Positions 6,838 through 15,258 of a stretch of 64,000 nucleotides of DNA are shown in pieces. The position numbers were made by a program, and so were the translations under genes. Source of the stretch: Nitrospira sp. CR1.1 (GTDB lineage Bacteria; Nitrospirota; Nitrospiria; Nitrospirales; Nitrospiraceae); NCBI GenBank assembly GCA_014055465.1, contig WIAF01000001.1, forward strand, positions 855,510 through 919,509. The letters run 5' to 3'. Below the pieces are notes generated by a model that was not told the DNA's origin, searched no databases, and worked only from the letters and a program-made list of their open reading frames with translations. Position 1 is the first letter of the stretch. The number at the start of each line of letters is the position of its first letter.

Positions 6838-8946
6838 TTACCGTCCGAACAATCCCTTGAGGAGATCCTTCCCCTGCTTTTTGAGGTCCTCCGGCTTGGT
6901 GGAACCTTTCAGGAGATCGCCCACCGCGCCCTTGACCTTTTCCTTCACTTGCTCCTGGACTTTGCCTGCGAACATCTTAGTGTCGAGTCCATAGGAAGGC
7001 GCTTGCGTACTGCCGGTAATCACCAGTGGAAGCGAGAGGCGTCCGTTGCTCAGGGCGACCTTGGCAATGGGAGACCCGGCGGCTATTTTCTGACTCAAGG
7101 CCTGAGACAGGCTCAGATTCAGTTTCATGTCGAGTGATTGATCAAGGCCGACCGTGCCGCCGCCGGTCGCCTGGAAATCATGGCTGTCAATCAGCACTCG
7201 CTGCAGGCCAATCAGCCCTTGCTTGATGACAATGTCGCTTTCGATCGTGGAGAACGCCGTCGCTTTGACATTGTCCAAAGACACTCCCACCACTTTCAGT
7301 AACATTGCGGCCTGTTGCAGCAAGTTGATCCCTTCGATAGTGCCTTCTTTCACGGACATGCGGCCGGTTCCGGCCAAGGCCTTCACGAGGTCCGGATGGG
7401 TAAATCCGCGCCCGCTAAGCGCCAGTTGGGCGTTGGCCGTGCCGCTGAGGGATACCTGGTCTGTGCCCACGGCTTGAAGCGCCGGTCCGACCTGTAGACC
7501 TTGTAGCGCGACGGTGCCCGTGAACGGCGGGGTGGGAGTTCCGAGACCCAGCGTTCCTTGCGTGCGAAGGACGCCTCCGAAGACCTGGAGCGTGAGGTTG
7601 GTGAGTCGCGCCTCTTGTCCCCTCATTTCAGCCGCGGCCTGGAGGTCTTTGATCTCCACCGGTTTCTTCAGCGGTAATATGACGGGCAGGTCGGCGGTAT
7701 TCACCAGTTTTGAGGTGGCCGTGACTTTCGCCAATCCGCCGAGGAGTGACCCCTTCACCTCGACTCGTGAGCTACCCAATGCGACGGTGAGGCCCAGGTT
7801 CGGAACCTCTGCGAGATCAAGCGGCGCGGTCCCTTCTTTGGGCGGATACTTGGCCCGGACGTTGACATGCAGGTCTTTCACTTCGACCGGTTTGGCCAGG
7901 GGGACGGCCACCGGAAGGTCGGAGGAATTGATACTGGCCGACGCCGCGGTGATATTGGCTAGCCCTTTCGTTGCTGTGCCTTTGATGCTGATGGCTGAGC
8001 CACCCATGACGAGGGTCAGGCCGAGATCAGTCAGATCCACCTGGCTGGCGAGAGGGGTATCAGGCGGCGCCGGGTAAAGGGCATGGAGCGTGAGGTGCAG
8101 ATCCTTGATCTGGACGGGCTTCGTCAGCGGCAATGCAACGGGAAGGTCTGCCGTATCGATTTGCAAGGCATTGATCGTGGCATCCAGGTTTCCGCCGATC
8201 GCACGTCCCTTGAGCCCGACCGCCACCTTGCCAAGACCGAGCGTAAACGTAAATGATTTCACATCCAGCGTTTCAACGAGTGGTCCGAACGTTCCATCGA
8301 GATGTACGGGGAGGTGATAGGGCAGGATGGTCGCCCCCAGGTGGACCGTGGGACTGGCACCGAGATGGACTGAGGTCAGCAAAAATTCGAGTTGACTGAC
8401 AGTATACTCGGTCGGCTTTGCGGCGGACTCGTCACGATACGTGAGTGTACCGCCATCGATGGAGACACGGTCGACGGCAAACAGCGCCAGGGCCTGGAGC
8501 GGGCTGCCGGCCGGCTGTTCTGGGGCTTCCGGTTTCGACGGCGCGGCCGGACCGGTTGGTTTGGCGCCGATGGTGGAGATGTTGAGCTGGCCCTGCGAAT
8601 TTTTCAGGACCAGAATGACCGGGTCGCGCAGGGTGATCTCTTCTACTTCAACCCTGCCTTTGAGCAACGGCAACAGTTTGACGCCGACATCCAGCGACGC
8701 GAGGGAGGCGAAGGGGCCCGTGCGGAATGCCGGATCATCCAGGACAACAAACCTGCCGATCCGGGCGCCGATGCGCGGCCAAATGGTCAGCCGGATATCC
8801 TGCAGTTCGACTTTCCGGTTCAGCGCCTCCTCGATCAAGGGGCGGTACCGGTCCTGATACTTGTTCAAATCGATGAGAAAAGGCAAAGCGATGAGCAGGA
8901 TCAGAAGGAGCAGGATCACGACACCGATCCCGACCAGGATTTTCAT
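6838..8946 (-). CDS. AsmA-family protein (inner-membrane anchored, periplasmic)
   Basis: A 702-residue protein starting MKILVGIGVVILLLLILLIA, a single N-terminal membrane anchor. It continues with the AsmA signature (LNKYQDRYRPLIEEALNRKV, then DIRLTIWPRIGARIG). The C-terminal third has AsmA_2-type repeats (NAQLALSGRGFTHPDLVKAL, GTIEGINLLQQAAML). GGAGGG 5 nt before the ATG sets the start. AsmA/TamB-like proteins are long beta-rich periplasmic proteins implicated in lipid transport and outer-membrane homeostasis. The middle contains three repeats of about 77 residues, each holding DLPV-LPL-KPV-KDL, encoded near 8145, 7916 and 7686. Confidence 0.9.
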   Translation of the reverse strand: MKILVGIGVVILLLLILLIALPFLIDLNKYQDRYRPLIEEALNRKVELQDIRLTIWPRIGARIGRFVVLDDPAFRTGPFASLASLDVGVKLLPLLKGRVEVEEITLRDPVILVLKNSQGQLNISTIGAKPTGPAAPSKPEAPEQPAGSPLQALALFAVDRVSIDGGTLTYRDESAAKPTEYTVSQLEFLLTSVHLGASPTVHLGATILPYHLPVHLDGTFGPLVETLDVKSFTFTLGLGKVAVGLKGRAIGGNLDATINALQIDTADLPVALPLTKPVQIKDLHLTLHALYPAPPDTPLASQVDLTDLGLTLVMGGSAISIKGTATKGLANITAASASINSSDLPVAVPLAKPVEVKDLHVNVRAKYPPKEGTAPLDLAEVPNLGLTVALGSSRVEVKGSLLGGLAKVTATSKLVNTADLPVILPLKKPVEIKDLQAAAEMRGQEARLTNLTLQVFGGVLRTQGTLGLGTPTPPFTGTVALQGLQVGPALQAVGTDQVSLSGTANAQLALSGRGFTHPDLVKALAGTGRMSVKEGTIEGINLLQQAAMLLKVVGVSLDNVKATAFSTIESDIVIKQGLIGLQRVLIDSHDFQATGGGTVGLDQSLDMKLNLSLSQALSQKIAAGSPIAKVALSNGRLSLPLVITGSTQAPSYGLDTKMFAGKVQEQVKEKVKGAVGDLLKGSTKPEDLKKQGKDLLKGLFGR

Positions 8947-9119
8947 CACGTCCCTCCGCTGAAATGGTTCCGCAGTATAGGAATGCGCGCGAAAGGGGTC
9001 AATGGTAGCCAATTCGGCCGCGCACCGCACGTCGTTGCAATTGGGAAGTCCTTCGCGACCGATGTTTCCCTGCCGCCTCGGGGGCCGATCCGGTCGAGGG
9101 GAAGCGGGCCCTCCTTACC

Positions 9120-9148
9120 TTGCCGCCCACCGACCTGCGTGATAAGAT
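9120..9148 (+). promoter_or_regulatory. Sigma-70-type promoter of tRNA-Ser
   Basis: TTGCCG (9120-9125), a 17-nt spacer and TAAGAT (9143-9148), about 26 nt before the mature tRNA 5' end. Confidence 0.6.
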
Positions 9149-9174
9149 GCCACCCCTTGAAGTCGTCCGATTGT

Positions 9175-9264
<90 letters not shown>

Positions 9265-9372
9265 TCAATTGAAGTCGTGTTGCGTCAGGCATGAAATGAG
9301 CCGGGTACGAGAGGGTGAGCCGTCCAAGGCCCGTCGCCTCGCGGGTCATCTCTGCCGGACCACGAAGTCCTC

Positions 9373-9473
9373 GGGGCCGGGCCCTGTGCAACAGAACCCT
9401 GTGAACCCCGCCAGGTCCGGAAGGAAGCAACGGTAAGCGGTTCGTTCTGTGTGCCGCAGGATCACCTGGCCCC
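9373..9473 (+). ncRNA. ffs: Signal recognition particle RNA, small bacterial type (4.5S)
   Basis: The universally conserved SRP core is present: AGGTCCGGAAGGAAGCA (9413-9429), with the matching strand of helix 8 nearby. The ends pair as GGGGCC (9373-9378) with GGCCCC (9468-9473), giving a ~100-nt hairpin like E. coli 4.5S RNA. Position just before dnaX is the arrangement known in many bacteria. The RNA binds Ffh and targets nascent membrane proteins. Confidence 0.95.
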
Positions 9474-9580
9474 ACTTATTTTGACGGCTGAGCGACAAGA
9501 GAACGGAAAGGCTGCCTGCGCTGGCAATCTGATCCGTCACTCGGCGCTCAATCGCCACTGGTAGCTAGAGTCTGGCAACA

Positions 9581-11431
9581 TTGGATTACCAAGTCTCCGC
9601 AAGAAAATACCGGCCTGGGACGTTTGACGATGTCATCGGGCAGTCACACGTCGTGCAGACGCTGATGAATTCGATTGCCACCAAGCGGATCGCCCATGCC
9701 TTTCTCTTTTCCGGCACGCGCGGCGTCGGGAAAACGACGGTGGCCAGGATTCTGGCGAAAGCGCTCAATTGCGAGCAGGGGCCGACCGGTTCCCCCTGTA
9801 ACACCTGTGCGAACTGCCAGGAGATCACACAAGGCACGTCGGTGGATGTCGTCGAAATCGATGGCGCGTCAAACACTAGCGTGGACGATGTGCGGGAGAT
9901 TCGCGAGAACGTCAAATTCACGCCGTTTCGGGGACAGTATCGCGTCTACATCATCGACGAAGTGCACATGCTCTCCAATTCGGCGTTTAATGCCTTGCTG
10001 AAAACCCTGGAAGAGCCTCCGTCCCATGTCGTGTTCATCTTCGCGACGACGGAAATTCATAAAATACCTGCGACGATTCTCTCCCGTTGCCAACACTACA
10101 ACTTTCGGCGGATTTCAAAAGCCGAGATTGTGCAGCGGTTGCGGCATGTGGCGGACCAGGATGGATTGACCATCGAAGATCGTAGTTTGATGGCCCTGGC
10201 GCGCGCCAGTGAAGGCAGTATGCGTGACGGGCTAAGTCTGCTGGATCAAGTGATCGCGTTCGGCGGCAAGACGATTCGCCATCAGGATCTTGAAACCCTG
10301 CTCGGCGCGGTTCCGCAGGAGCGGGTGCGGGCGATGGTCGAGGCCGTCATCGAGCAGCACAGCGCCAAGGCGTTGCAGGTCATCGCCGGTCTATTGGATC
10401 AAGGTCATGACGTGCGCGCCTACTGCGCGGATCTGGTCGAATATGTGCGGAATATGTTGGTTGCAGCCGTGGTGCCGGCAGGCCCTGAGTTGCGGGGATT
10501 GATCGAGGCGACCGATGAAGATTTGACCCAGTTGGGTCGTGATGCGGAACAGTTTACGGTTGAGCAGCTACAGGAGCTGTTTCGGCTGTGGGCGACGGCG
10601 GAAGATCATTTGCGGGTGAGCGCTCATCCACGGTTTGTTCTGGAAACGGCCGCTGTTCGGGCGACCCGTCTGCTGCGCGCGCCGGAACATCCAGCGGGAG
10701 TATCGGGAACCAGCGCTCAGTCGGGCACACCACCGGTCGATCGTGGAACCGGATCCCGCGCAGCATCGTCACCACCAGAAAAGGTGACTCCGACCAGATC
10801 GACGAAACGGGACGTCACGAAGACCAGTTCAGATGTGGGGGAAAAGCCGCTTATTCCAAGCGGGTCTGCTCCCGCGCCCTCATCTGTGGCGCGGCCTCGT
10901 GGAGCGGCTGTTCCTCCTGCTCAGACTCCGGCGGTCGCGAAGGTTTCGCTCGAACCGGCTCCCCAACAATCCGAGACGCTATCCCATTCCGAGCCCCCCC
11001 CACTCTCGATAGCGATCGATTGGGAGGCCTTTCAAGAGGCCGTTTCGACTCACCATCCCAATATTGCCCCGTTCCTGGAAATGGGTCGGGTGGTGAAGAT
11101 CGAGGGCGGATTGGTCACGTTAGGGTTTACTAGGCAGGCGACGGTGGCGCGGTCGATGCTGGAGAAGGAAGACAACCTTCAAGCCCTGGCGGCTTTGGGG
11201 GAGCGTCTGTACGGAAGTGCGTTACGTGTTCGAATTGTCGAGGTGGTGGAGCAGGATCCGGGAGCTGCCCCGACGATGAAGCAGCTACGGGTTGCAAAGG
11301 AGGAGGAGCAGCGCGTGATCCTGACGCAACAGGCGAAGGCGCACCCTCTCGTTAAACAAGCTCTGGAGATGTTCGGCGGAGAGTTGGCCGATGTTCGCAC
11401 GACGGCTCCGGCACAGGAGGTACAGGAATGA
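9581..11431 (+). CDS. dnaX: DNA polymerase III subunits gamma/tau (clamp loader)
   Basis: A 616-residue clamp-loader ATPase. The N-terminus VSARKYRPGTFDDVIGQSHV is diagnostic. Walker A GTRGVGKTT (~residues 45-53), the four-cysteine zinc module (CEQGPTGSPCNTCANC) and Walker B DEVHMLS follow. After ~360 comes a Pro/Ser/Thr-rich linker, then a tau-like C-terminal domain (IDWEAFQEAVSTHHPNIAPF). A stop 15 nt upstream in frame leaves TTG as the start, without a strong ribosome site. No A-AAA-AAG slippery site was found, so gamma production by frameshift is not indicated. It overlaps ybaB by ATGA. Confidence 0.97.
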   Translation: MDYQVSARKYRPGTFDDVIGQSHVVQTLMNSIATKRIAHAFLFSGTRGVGKTTVARILAKALNCEQGPTGSPCNTCANCQEITQGTSVDVVEIDGASNTSVDDVREIRENVKFTPFRGQYRVYIIDEVHMLSNSAFNALLKTLEEPPSHVVFIFATTEIHKIPATILSRCQHYNFRRISKAEIVQRLRHVADQDGLTIEDRSLMALARASEGSMRDGLSLLDQVIAFGGKTIRHQDLETLLGAVPQERVRAMVEAVIEQHSAKALQVIAGLLDQGHDVRAYCADLVEYVRNMLVAAVVPAGPELRGLIEATDEDLTQLGRDAEQFTVEQLQELFRLWATAEDHLRVSAHPRFVLETAAVRATRLLRAPEHPAGVSGTSAQSGTPPVDRGTGSRAASSPPEKVTPTRSTKRDVTKTSSDVGEKPLIPSGSAPAPSSVARPRGAAVPPAQTPAVAKVSLEPAPQQSETLSHSEPPPLSIAIDWEAFQEAVSTHHPNIAPFLEMGRVVKIEGGLVTLGFTRQATVARSMLEKEDNLQALAALGERLYGSALRVRIVEVVEQDPGAAPTMKQLRVAKEEEQRVILTQQAKAHPLVKQALEMFGGELADVRTTAPAQEVQE

Positions 11432-11751
11432 AAAGTCCGTTCGGGAATATGTCTAACATTTTGAAGCAGGCGCAGGCCATGCAGGAACAAATGGCCAAAG
11501 TGCAGGAGCAGGCTGCGACCAAGACGGTGTCCGGAACCGCGGGCGGGGGAATTGTGACGGTGACGGTGAATGGCGCGATGGACCTGCTGAGCGTGAAGAT
11601 CGATCCGGAAGTGGTGAAGGCGGGTGATGTCGACATGTTGCAGGATCTTGTCGTTGCGGCCGGTAACGATGCATTGAAGAAATCACGCGAAATGATGGCA
11701 GAGGAAATGAAAGCTGTCACGGGCGGAATGAAGATCCCCGGTCTGTTCTGA
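11428..11751 (+). CDS. ybaB: YbaB/EbfC nucleoid-associated protein
   Basis: A 107-residue protein with the full YbaB pattern: N-terminal coiled helix (NILKQAQAMQEQMAKVQEQA), central strand block (VSGTAGGGIVTVTVNGAMDL, then VKIDPEVV) and C-terminal helix (LQDLVVAAGNDALKKSREMM). The family binds DNA as tongs-shaped dimers. Its start overlaps the dnaX stop (ATGA), so translation is coupled; recR follows 78 nt later. dnaX-ybaB-recR order is conserved in many bacteria. Confidence 0.95.
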   Translation: MKSPFGNMSNILKQAQAMQEQMAKVQEQAATKTVSGTAGGGIVTVTVNGAMDLLSVKIDPEVVKAGDVDMLQDLVVAAGNDALKKSREMMAEEMKAVTGGMKIPGLF

Positions 11752-11829
11752 TACGATCGATGGCGTTTTGTGTTGGCGGCATAAGATTTCCGGCCCCCGG
11801 TGTGAGTGCTTTGGATATGAAGATGCATC

Positions 11830-12432
11830 ATGAGCATTGATCAACAGGGTTTGCTGGCAAAATTGGTCCGTGAGTTGGTGCGTTTACCGGGAATTGGTCA
11901 GAAAAGCGCACAGCGCCTGGCCTTTCACCTTCTCAAAGCGGAACGGGAGGATGCGCTGCGGCTATCCGAAGCGATTCAGGCTGTGAAGGATGGCCTCTCG
12001 TTTTGCCGTCAATGTCGCAATATCGCTGAGGGCGAGCTGTGTGAATTCTGCCGGGATCCCAAGCGGGATCGCACCAAGATTCTCGTGGTGGAGGAGCCGA
12101 GCACGTTGTATGCGATTGAGCGCGCCGGTGGATATCGAGGTCTGTACCACGTCCTGCTCGGGGTCTTATCGCCGCTGGACGGCGTCGGGCCATCGGATAT
12201 TCGTGCGGAGGAATTGTTCGAGCGGGTCAAAGCCGGAGGGGTGGAAGAAATCATTGTGGCCACCAATCCCACGATCGAAGGCGAGGCGACGGCCATCTAC
12301 CTGACCCGACTCTTGAAACCGCATCATGTCCGGGTCACTCGTATCGCCTACGGCATTCCCGTCGGTATGGATATCGAGTATGCCGACGAGGTCACTCTGG
12401 TGAAATCGATCGAAGGCCGGAGAGATTTGTGA
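11830..12432 (+). CDS. recR: Recombination mediator RecR
   Basis: A 200-residue protein of normal length. It has the N-terminal helix-hairpin-helix (LVRLPGIGQKSAQRLAFHLL), a four-cysteine zinc finger (CRQCRNIAEGELCEFC), a Toprim domain beginning ILVVEEPSTLYAIERAGGYR and a C-terminal Walker-like ending (VTRIAYGIPVGMDIEYADEV). RecR works with RecF/RecO to load RecA on gapped DNA. It is the last gene of the ffs-dnaX-ybaB-recR block. Confidence 0.97.
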   Translation: MSIDQQGLLAKLVRELVRLPGIGQKSAQRLAFHLLKAEREDALRLSEAIQAVKDGLSFCRQCRNIAEGELCEFCRDPKRDRTKILVVEEPSTLYAIERAGGYRGLYHVLLGVLSPLDGVGPSDIRAEELFERVKAGGVEEIIVATNPTIEGEATAIYLTRLLKPHHVRVTRIAYGIPVGMDIEYADEVTLVKSIEGRRDL

Positions 12433-12507
12433 TGTGGATGGCCTGCTGCCGACGGGAGTGTCCGGTCTGGGTCAGTGCCCCCACCTTGCCCTCTCGAGAC
12501 GAACCGA

Positions 12508-12537
12508 TTGACCCCTCTGATTTGAGGCTGCTATAGT
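12508..12537 (+). promoter_or_regulatory. Sigma-70-type promoter for dksA-like gene
   Basis: TTGACC (12508-12513), an 18-nt spacer and TATAGT (12532-12537). The predicted transcript start is about 45-50 nt before the ATG at 12594, which argues against the alternative upstream GTG at 12546. Confidence 0.6.
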
Positions 12538-12593
12538 CGAAATTCGTGGGACGGGTCTGGCGGCGATACCGGCGTAGTGAGACCGAGTATTCG

Positions 12594-13001
12594 ATGAAGA
12601 CTTCGGCGAAAAAATCGACCACCACTCGAAAGAAGCCGGCGAAAGCGAACGGGGTGAAGTACCCTGATATTCTGAAGGACCTGGAAGGCCAACGTGCGGC
12701 CATCCTGGCCGAAGCCGGAGTGGTGCTGACGAATCCTACCGGACTGGAAGTGTTTCCGGACGTGAGCGACCAAGCGTCCGCAGAGGCCGACCAGCATTTC
12801 TCATTTCGCATCCGCGAACGGGAGCGAAGACTTCTCAAGAAAATCGATGAAGCATTGGGGCGGCTCGCGACGCAGACCTATGGTATTTGCGAAGGCTGCC
12901 GGGGCGATATCCCGTATAAGCGGTTGAAGGCGCGCCCGGTCACGACATTATGCATCGAGTGCAAAACCACTCAGGAAGAAGCTGAGAAATCTCCCCGCTG
13001 A
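12594..13001 (+). CDS. DksA/TraR-family zinc-finger protein
   Basis: A 135-residue protein. A basic Lys-rich N-terminus (KTSAKKSTTTRKKPAKANG) is followed by a coiled-coil region and the DksA zinc finger CEGCRGDIPYKRLKARP-(x)5-CIEC. The preceding text (LKKIDEALGRLATQTYGICE) is typical of DksA-like proteins, which bind RNA polymerase through the secondary channel. The coil tip has no clear DxxDxA, so a ppGpp-cofactor role like E. coli DksA is uncertain. The start is the ATG downstream of a good promoter; the frame is open 16 codons further 5'. Confidence 0.85.
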   Translation: MKTSAKKSTTTRKKPAKANGVKYPDILKDLEGQRAAILAEAGVVLTNPTGLEVFPDVSDQASAEADQHFSFRIRERERRLLKKIDEALGRLATQTYGICEGCRGDIPYKRLKARPVTTLCIECKTTQEEAEKSPR

Positions 13002-13064
13002 TTTCGGCCCTCCTCCTCAACTCTTTTCTTAATCCGCCGGCTGTCGCCGCCAGATGACCTGTGG

Positions 13065-14210
13065 CTACTGGTGTTTGAGGGCTTTGACGCGTGATTGCGC
13101 CATGGCTGAGCGATCGGCCTCCTCGGGGATCCCTTCGGTGAGTGCCAGATACGTTTCATATTCCGTAATGGCGCGTCTGGGGTTGGCGTCTGCAATGGCT
13201 TCGGCCAGGTTAAACCGGGCAATTGCATAATTCGGGCGCATCAGGACGGCTTTTTCGAATGAGGCCAGCGCATTCTGCTTCTCGCCTAACTTGCCGTACA
13301 CGTACCCCAGATTGTTCACGACTTCCGGGGAGTTTGGACGTTGCGCCAGCGATGCGAGCAGTTCGCGCTTGGCCTTGTCTAGATCGCCGGCGGCTTCCCA
13401 GGACACGCCGAGGCGGTGATGGAGTTCCGCTTGCCAGACCTGGCTGGTGAACCCCGAAGCGCTTGCCTTCTGGTAGGCGTCGAGGGCAATGGTCTGATTT
13501 TTTGTTCCGCAGTAGGCGAGCTGGGCGCTCTGGCCTCGGGCGAATTGTTGAAGCGACACGAAGGGTTCCTTATCTTCCGCTCCCTGTGTGTCGAGGTGCT
13601 GGCCACCGTTCTGTTGCCCGGTATCCCGAAGACGATCGAGGAACTCTTTTCGGTAGGGAGAAAAGAGTTTAACGTAGGGGTCGATAGAAAAGGACGCTGC
13701 CAGAAGCCGCTGAGCGGTGCGGTCGCCTAGTACGAGGTACCGGGTCGTGGTCTTTTCATCCCCCGTGTCGTAAAGGGTGCTGAAGGCCATATTTTGACGA
13801 TCGGCCAATTGAGCGACAGTCAGGTAGAATTCGAGGCTGGGTTTCAGTTGGGAGAGAGTGTAGCGAAGCGTTTTGTACGGTGCGAGGTCGAGACCGGAAC
13901 GGAATACAAACAGCGTTCCGACCAATGTCCCGTCTTCATCGAAGAAGTACGATTCTTCGCCCTTGGAAAGGCTCTGTTCGGCCAAGATACGAAGTTCTTG
14001 GCCACTGCCCCACGCCTGGGTATGTGGCACGACGCCAGGATGTTGCTCCAGGAATGCCTTGCGGGTATCACAGAGTTTCGTGGATTTTAGAAGGTCGAGG
14101 TCGCTCTCTGACGGCGGAAGCGGCGCGCGAGCTGGCGGTGGGGTTTCGCACCCTGTCAGCAGGGCGCAGACGGTGATCAGTGTAGGCAACAGTGAGAGCC
14201 GACGATGCAT
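13065..14210 (-). CDS. TPR lipoprotein
   Basis: A 381-residue protein with signal peptide and lipobox (LLTGC, Cys ~21). The middle part (residues ~40-220) is not recognised. TPR repeats occupy ~240-370, for example VWQAELHHRLGVSWEAAGDL, VVNNLGYVYGKLGEKQNALA and YAIARFNLAEAIADANPRRA. TPR domains mediate protein contacts; an envelope assembly or scaffolding role is likely but not shown. It is monocistronic by spacing, with the next minus-strand lipoprotein 154 nt upstream. Confidence 0.85.
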   Translation of the reverse strand: MHRRLSLLPTLITVCALLTGCETPPPARAPLPPSESDLDLLKSTKLCDTRKAFLEQHPGVVPHTQAWGSGQELRILAEQSLSKGEESYFFDEDGTLVGTLFVFRSGLDLAPYKTLRYTLSQLKPSLEFYLTVAQLADRQNMAFSTLYDTGDEKTTTRYLVLGDRTAQRLLAASFSIDPYVKLFSPYRKEFLDRLRDTGQQNGGQHLDTQGAEDKEPFVSLQQFARGQSAQLAYCGTKNQTIALDAYQKASASGFTSQVWQAELHHRLGVSWEAAGDLDKAKRELLASLAQRPNSPEVVNNLGYVYGKLGEKQNALASFEKAVLMRPNYAIARFNLAEAIADANPRRAITEYETYLALTEGIPEEADRSAMAQSRVKALKHQ

Positions 14211-14363
14211 GGCCGGATTCGATGCCCCAGGTCAATGCAATAGAGGATCAAGGAGCCAAGCATACCTGAATGGCTCTGGAGATGCGACTGGCAGGGAGAG
14301 TCGTGACTGCTGATCCTCGCCGCCGAGAAAGTAAGATCCCGGTCGGCGAGGTGTCGAGCGGGG

Positions 14364-14693
14364 TTACCGGCGCTGCGAGTCGATCATCGAATCTTCGGCC
14401 GTGTATCCGAAGAGGTATGGAGCATGTCTCGCAACGGCATAGAGCGGCCGGTTCACCGTGTAGTCCACCAGGTGCCCGACCGGGTGAAGTACAAAGCCCA
14501 GCCATCGGTAAGGATTGTCGTTGGCCTGTGAGGCGGCCATGGGATCGGAATAGACCAGCGAGGTGCTATCCATTGCGCTATAGATGCTGAGCGGCGCGTT
14601 GTAGTTCTGATCCTGCGTCGCCATCTGATTGGTGGTGGAGCAGCCCGTCGTCAAAACCAGTCCCAAGATGATTGTGGCCAGAGTCCCGCGCAT
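14364..14693 (-). CDS. Small lipoprotein of unknown function
   Basis: A 109-residue protein with signal peptide and lipobox LTTGC (Cys ~18). The mature part ends in a hydrophobic stretch (WLGFVLHPVGHLVDYTVNRP, then LYAVARHAPYLFGYTAEDSM). That text resembles a family of short lipoproteins I have seen in Nitrospirota and Deltaproteobacteria but cannot name. GAGAGG lies 6 nt before the ATG. Function unknown. Confidence 0.75.
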   Translation of the reverse strand: MRGTLATIILGLVLTTGCSTTNQMATQDQNYNAPLSIYSAMDSTSLVYSDPMAASQANDNPYRWLGFVLHPVGHLVDYTVNRPLYAVARHAPYLFGYTAEDSMIDSQRR

Positions 14694-15258
14694 ACCATGC
14701 CTCTCTTTCTTCTATAGGAACATTCGAAGAGACGAAGTCTGTTCCTCGTGAGAAAAGTCTAGCGCAGGGTCTTGATTCTGTCCAGTCAGACGGCAGCCTC
14801 GGCCCTCATTCAAGGAAAGCGAGGCAAATTTAGCCGTTTGACCCCTTCCCGGACTACCAGAATCGCTCTGTTCGGGTGGCCGCCATCCGTAAGTCGGATA
14901 GCGAGGTCTTCTAAGCGTGCAACGATGAAGGAACCTAGAAGCTCCTTCCCTGGTCATTGTACCCCGCGAACTATAAAGGAGCTGCTCGCCGGTTCCTTCG
15001 TATACCACCCAGGCCGATGGGGAACCAACGGAAGCGGCACGATGCGTACAAGCTGAGAACACCGACGTATCACGGCATATTACCGTTACCGTCGGCGACG
15101 AAAAGTTCGTCCACGCCCTCTATTTTCATGCAAGTTTAGAGCTCCTGCCGGACTTCCAGGCCTAGTCTATGGCATACTGGGAAACTTACTAGTGCGTTCA
15201 GCCTGTTAGCACTAGTCATCCCCCTGCCACTGGTCATGCACCCTCGCAGGAGTCTTGT
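14694..15258. other. Intergenic region, no gene recognised
   Basis: About 565 bases between divergent genes, noticeably richer in A/T than the flanks. Open frames on both strands are short, without a plausible ribosome site or family resemblance. A small hairpin (GAAGGA/TCCTTC near 14934-14955) is too weak to call. It presumably holds the promoter of the sensor kinase gene. Confidence 0.4.

Noticed and set aside
10770..10800. Possible frameshift site for a gamma form of DnaX
   Set aside because: Only a run of four A (AGAAAAGG) is present; the A-AAA-AAG slippery heptamer and a downstream hairpin were not found.
12546..12593. Upstream GTG start for the DksA-like gene
   Set aside because: The promoter at 12508-12537 would start transcription almost at this codon, and the added residues (GRVWRRYRRSETEYS) do not look like DksA family sequence.
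14712..15139. Several overlapping short frames on both strands
   Set aside because: No ribosome site, no family resemblance and low-complexity composition; treated as intergenic.
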